From: Nocardioides lianchengensis
GTDB taxonomy: Bacteria; Actinomycetota; Actinomycetes; Propionibacteriales; Nocardioidaceae
Direction of reading: 5' to 3'
NCBI RefSeq assembly: GCF_900101465.1
Contig: NZ_FMZM01000008.1
Location: 124,001-188,000, forward strand
DNA: 64,000 nt
Numbering within the stretch: the stretch's first letter is position 1; every line of letters begins with the position of its first letter. This document shows, one piece after another, positions 60,736 through 64,000 of the stretch. The translations under genes were made by a program, and so were the position numbers. Under the pieces are notes generated by a model. The model was not told where the DNA came from and did not search any database. It worked only from the letters and a program-made list of their open reading frames with translations.

Positions 60736-62043
60736 ATGTCGTCATCCGCACCACCACCGAGGCGGAGGAGGAGGCGTCGGTCGCTCGCGGCCGCGACCGT
60801 CCTGACCTGCGCCGCCGGCCTGCTGACCGCCTGCGGCGGTGACTCCGGCAAGCCGGTGCTCACCTGGTACCTCAACCCCGACGGCGTCGAGGTGCTCGAC
60901 GGCATCGCCGAGCGGTGCAGCACCGACCGCTACGACATCGAGACCGAGCTGCTGCCCACCGGCGCCACCGACCAGCGCGTCCAGCTGGCCCGCCGGCTGG
61001 CGGCCGAGGACGACACCGCCGACCTGATGAACCTCGACCCGGTCTTCGTGGCCGAGTTCGCCAACGCCGGCTGGCTCGAGGAGATGCCGGCCGACACGCT
61101 CACCGACGACACGCTCGAAGGCATCGCCGAGACCGTGCGCTGGGACGACAAGGTGTACGCCGCTCCGCTGTGGGCCAACACCCAGGTGCTCTGGTACCGC
61201 AAGTCCCTGGCCGAGCAGGCCGGGCTCGACATGAGCGGTCCCGTGACCTGGGAGCAGGTCATCGACGCCGCGTCGTCGGTCCCGGACGCGAAGGTCGGCG
61301 TCCAGGCCGACCGGTACGAGGCCTACGTCGTGTGGATCAATGCGCTCATCCAGGGCGCGGGCGGCGACATCATCTCGGACGTCGAGGCCGGCAAGGACGC
61401 GTCGGTGGACATCGACTCGGACGCCGGCCGGGCCGCCGCCACCGTCATCCAGCAGTTGGCCGGGTCCAGCGCCGCCCAGGGCGACCTCTCCGTGTCCCGC
61501 GAGGGCACCAGCCTGCCGGCCATGTACTCCGGGCCCGGTGAGTTCATGACCAACTGGACCTTCGTCTACCAGAACTACAAGGGCCTGGTCGGCGGCGACA
61601 TCACCGAGGAGGACTTCGCTGACCTCGGCTGGGCCCGCTACCCGGCCACCGTGGAGGGCGAGGAGTCCAAGCCCCCGGTCGGCGGCATCGACATCGGGGT
61701 CGGAGCGTTCAGCAAGCACCCCGACCTCGCCCTCGAAGCCGCGCAGTGCATCACCGAGACGGAGTCGCAGGTGCGACTGGCCGTCGACGCCGGACTGATG
61801 CCGGCGACCCAGTCGGCCTACGAGTCGCCCGAGCTGGCCGAGGCGTACCCCGCTGACCTGCTCGCGCTCTTCCAGGAGAGCGTCGACCAGGGTGGTCCGC
61901 GACCCAAGAGCGCCTACTACGCCACGATCTCCAGCGCGATCCAGAGCGTGTGGCACTCGCCCGAGTCGGTCGACCCGGACACCACCCCGAAGGAGTCGGC
62001 GAAGTTCCTCTCCGAGGTGCTCGAAGGGAAGGCCCTGCTGTGA
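60736..62043 (+). CDS. LpqY-like trehalose-binding lipoprotein
   Basis: The 435-aa protein has a basic start, a lipoprotein signal ending LLTACG and a sugar-binding domain of family 1. It resembles mycobacterial LpqY at several places: QRVQLARRLAAEDDTADLMN, AEFANAGWLEEMP, YAAPLWANTQVLWYRKSL and YEAYVVWINALIQGAGGDI. LpqY-SugABC imports trehalose in M. tuberculosis, so I infer trehalose or a related disaccharide. GGGGAGGGG precedes the ATG at 60736. The permease gene overlaps its stop (GTGA). Confidence 0.82.
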   Translation: MSSSAPPPRRRRRRRSLAAATVLTCAAGLLTACGGDSGKPVLTWYLNPDGVEVLDGIAERCSTDRYDIETELLPTGATDQRVQLARRLAAEDDTADLMNLDPVFVAEFANAGWLEEMPADTLTDDTLEGIAETVRWDDKVYAAPLWANTQVLWYRKSLAEQAGLDMSGPVTWEQVIDAASSVPDAKVGVQADRYEAYVVWINALIQGAGGDIISDVEAGKDASVDIDSDAGRAAATVIQQLAGSSAAQGDLSVSREGTSLPAMYSGPGEFMTNWTFVYQNYKGLVGGDITEEDFADLGWARYPATVEGEESKPPVGGIDIGVGAFSKHPDLALEAAQCITETESQVRLAVDAGLMPATQSAYESPELAEAYPADLLALFQESVDQGGPRPKSAYYATISSAIQSVWHSPESVDPDTTPKESAKFLSEVLEGKALL

Positions 62044-62981
62044 CCTCCACCGTCGCCACCCCCGCCACCAAGGGCGGGCGCCAGGCCCCCGAGACGAGCG
62101 ACCGCGCCAAGGCCGAGAGCCGGCTCGCCGCCAAGCTCGTCGCCCCGGCCCTGGTCGTGATGCTCGTCGTCACGGCGTTCCCGATCCTGCGAGCCCTGTG
62201 GCTGTCGTTCTACAACTACTCGCTCACCGCACCCGAGGACAAGGAGTTCGTCGGGCTTAGCAACTACCTCACCGCCCTCACCGACGGGCTGTTCTGGCGC
62301 GACATCGGCATGACGGTGATCTACATGGTGGTCACCGTCGGCGTGGAGCTGGTCATCGGCTTCATCTTCGCGATGGTGATGCACCGGGTGATCTTCGCCC
62401 GCGGCGTGATCCGGACCTCGATCCTGATCCCCTACGGCATCATCACGGTCGTCTCGGGCTTCGCCTGGCAGTTCGCCTTCACTTACCAGAACGGCTTCGT
62501 CAACGGCTGGCTCCCGTTCATCGACGACCAGTTCAACTGGTTCGGCGACACCGTGCCGGCCGTCATCGCGATCATGGTCTCGGAGATCTGGAAGACGACG
62601 CCGTTCATGTCGCTGCTGCTCCTGGCCGGCCTGGCCCAGGTGTCCGACGACATGATCGAGGCGGCCAAGGTCGACGGCGCCACCTGGTGGCAGCGGCTGT
62701 GGAAGGTGATCATCCCGAACATGCGGGCGGCCATCATGGTCGCGGTGCTGTTCCGGGCCCTCGACGCGTACCGCATCTTCGACAACATCTTCGTGATGAC
62801 GAACGGTGCGGTGAACACCGAGTCGATCTCGTTCCTCACCTACCGGCAGACCATCGAGCAGTTCCAGCTCGGCATGGGCTCGGCGCTCGCCGTCCTGCTC
62901 TTCCTGTCGGTGCTGCTGGTGGCGTTCATCATCGTCAAGCTGTTCCGGGTCGACCTGGCCCAGGCCCGAGGGGAGGGTTGA
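62040..62981 (+). CDS. sugA: Sugar ABC transporter permease, SugA-like
   Basis: The 313-aa permease has about six helices. Key segments are ALWLSFYNYSL, FVGLSNYLTALTDG, the EAA loop EAAKVDGATWWQRLWKVIIPNMRAA and DAYRIFDNIFVMTNG. It pairs with the permease encoded 1 bp downstream. The GTG at 62040 overlaps the binding-protein stop. Substrate assignment rests on the adjacent LpqY-like gene. Confidence 0.85.
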   Translation: MTSTVATPATKGGRQAPETSDRAKAESRLAAKLVAPALVVMLVVTAFPILRALWLSFYNYSLTAPEDKEFVGLSNYLTALTDGLFWRDIGMTVIYMVVTVGVELVIGFIFAMVMHRVIFARGVIRTSILIPYGIITVVSGFAWQFAFTYQNGFVNGWLPFIDDQFNWFGDTVPAVIAIMVSEIWKTTPFMSLLLLAGLAQVSDDMIEAAKVDGATWWQRLWKVIIPNMRAAIMVAVLFRALDAYRIFDNIFVMTNGAVNTESISFLTYRQTIEQFQLGMGSALAVLLFLSVLLVAFIIVKLFRVDLAQARGEG

Positions 62982-62982
62982 G

Positions 62983-63813
62983 ATGAAGAAGACCGGACTC
63001 GTCGTCGGCGTCGCAGCGGTGCTCGTGTGGTGCCTGCTGCCCGTCGCGTGGATCGTCTCGCTGTCCTTCAAGAGTCAGGACGCGGTGTCCAACGGCACCG
63101 ACCCCGGCTTCCTCCCGCTCGACTCCTTCACCGGCTGGGACAACTACCAGGCGGTGTGGGACGACGAGCAGTTCCGTCGGGCCATCCTGAACTCGCTGGG
63201 GATCAGCCTGATCGCCACGCTGCTCTCGGTGATCATCGCGACGCTCGCGGCGTACGCCATCGCCCGTCTGGAGTTCCGCGGCAAGAAGTTCGTGCTGACC
63301 GTGGCCCTGGCCATCGCGATGTTCCCGGTGGTCTCCCTGGTCAGCCCGCTGTTCGACCTGTGGCGCACCATCGGCCTCTACGACACCTGGCCGGGGCTGA
63401 TCATCCCCTACATGTCGTTCACGCTGCCGCTGGCGATCTGGACCCTCTCCGCCTTCTTCCGGGAGATCCCGTGGGAGATGGAGCAGGCCGCGCAGGTCGA
63501 CGGCGCCACGTCGTGGCAGGCGTTCCGCAAGGTGATCGTCCCGCTCGCGGCACCCGGTGTCTTCACCGCAGCGATCCTGACGTTCTTCTTCGCCTGGAAC
63601 GACTTCGTCTTCGGGATCACGCTGACCTCGACCGAGAACGCCCGACCGATCCCGGCGGCACTCTCGTTCTTCGTCGGACCCGACCCGTTCCAGCGGCCGG
63701 CGGGCCTGCTCGCCGCCGCCGCCGTCATCGCGACGATCCCGATCGTCGTCATCGTCCTGCTCTTCCAGCGCAAGATCGTGGCCGGACTGACGTCCGGCGC
63801 GGTGAAGGGATAA
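62983..63813 (+). CDS. sugB: Sugar ABC transporter permease, SugB-like
   Basis: The 276-aa permease has about six helices, an N-terminal [20 protein letters not shown] and the EAA loop [26 protein letters not shown]. The final part [16 protein letters not shown] is typical of MalG/SugB proteins. It lies between sugA (1-bp gap) and the ATPase gene (4-bp gap). Confidence 0.87.
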   Translation: MKKTGLVVGVAAVLVWCLLPVAWIVSLSFKSQDAVSNGTDPGFLPLDSFTGWDNYQAVWDDEQFRRAILNSLGISLIATLLSVIIATLAAYAIARLEFRGKKFVLTVALAIAMFPVVSLVSPLFDLWRTIGLYDTWPGLIIPYMSFTLPLAIWTLSAFFREIPWEMEQAAQVDGATSWQAFRKVIVPLAAPGVFTAAILTFFFAWNDFVFGITLTSTENARPIPAALSFFVGPDPFQRPAGLLAAAAVIATIPIVVIVLLFQRKIVAGLTSGAVKG

Positions 63814-63817
63814 CGCC

Positions 63818-64000
63818 ATGGCTGCCATCACCATGAAGAACATCGTCAAGAAGTACGGCGACGGCTTCCCGGCCGTGAACGACGTCTCCATCGACGTCGC
63901 CGACGGGGAGTTCGTGATCCTGGTCGGCCCGTCGGGCTGCGGGAAGTCGACCCTGCTGCGGATGATCGTGGGCCTGGAGGACATCACCTCCGGCGACATG
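63818..64000 (+). CDS. sugC: Sugar ABC transporter ATPase, SugC/UgpC-like (partial)
   Basis: The first 61 codons are present before the window ends. They read [20 protein letters not shown], followed by Walker [20 protein letters not shown], matching SugC/MsmX/UgpC ATPases that energise disaccharide importers. Start ATG 63818 lies 4 bp after the sugB stop with a weak AAGGGAT before it. The signature and Walker B lie outside the window. Confidence 0.85.
   Translation, partial: MAAITMKNIVKKYGDGFPAVNDVSIDVADGEFVILVGPSGCGKSTLLRMIVGLEDITSGDM

Overview
The window is high-GC DNA (roughly 70% or more by eye) with Val almost always GTC/GTG, Arg CGC/CGG, many GTG starts, 4-bp GTGA/ATGA gene overlaps and TAnnnT -10 hexamers 6-8 nt before start codons (leaderless transcripts). 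A mycothiol gene (mshB), LpqY-SugABC, DUF222-HNH (13E12-type), DUF4245, DUF6542 and the core order ychF / ispH / xseA / xseB / DUF4245 / glpX all point to an actinobacterial chromosome. Nocardioidaceae (Nocardioides-like) is my best guess from style, not from a search. I saw no rRNA, tRNA, CRISPR, integrase or IS transposase.

Layout. 1-9.6 kb: cell-envelope and housekeeping genes (VanW-like protein, small membrane protein, MshB, Nudix), then a 530-bp repeat-rich gap leading into a DUF222-HNH gene with a LexA-like box, then DUF402, CPBP protease, thioesterase, DUF202 and VOC genes. 9.7-26.3 kb: a nitrogen island. It encodes guanine deaminase, xanthine dehydrogenase, uricase, HIU hydrolase, OHCU decarboxylase, allantoinase, allantoate amidohydrolase, a ureidoglycine-glyoxylate aminotransferase, an AtzH-amidase fusion and an acetamidase/formamidase, plus an RpiR-type regulator. 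A convergent NitT-type ABC transporter with two different permeases sits beside it. Three GlnR-type boxes (GTnAC-n6-GAAAC) precede the three transcription units with matching spacing to their -10 elements, so the island looks like a nitrogen-starvation regulon that takes purines to oxalurate and probably further.

26.3-31.4 kb: a TetR-cupin pair divergent from an SMR efflux gene with a duplicated operator, then a KstD-like flavoprotein, a GntR regulator and a divergent MatC/SLC13 transporter. 31.4-41.9 kb: HAD hydrolase, a hybrid histidine kinase convergent with a PAS kinase, two small ORFs, a Zn alcohol dehydrogenase, a chemoreceptor-like protein, two NAD(P)-binding proteins and a secreted protein. 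42-53.4 kb: conserved core genes (ychF, MOSC, xth, rmuC, DUF6542, YciO-type, ispH, xseAB, DUF4245), interrupted by an alpha/beta-hydrolase fused to a GyrA-arm-like domain, a secreted beta-rich protein and a phosphatidylcholine synthase. 53.4-57.7 kb: an ArsB/NhaD permease and a molybdate operon (regulator, modABC), which could supply molybdenum for the xanthine dehydrogenase. 57.8-64 kb: glpX, two alpha/beta hydrolases and an LpqY-SugABC-type trehalose importer cut by the window end.

The most unusual items are the GlnR-boxed purine-to-oxalurate island with its two gene fusions, the hydrolase-GyrA fusion, a family of short palindromic elements whose stems covary between copies (tandem at 93-bp period ahead of the DUF222-HNH gene), and a DNA-level preference for GTACG that overrides codon choice.
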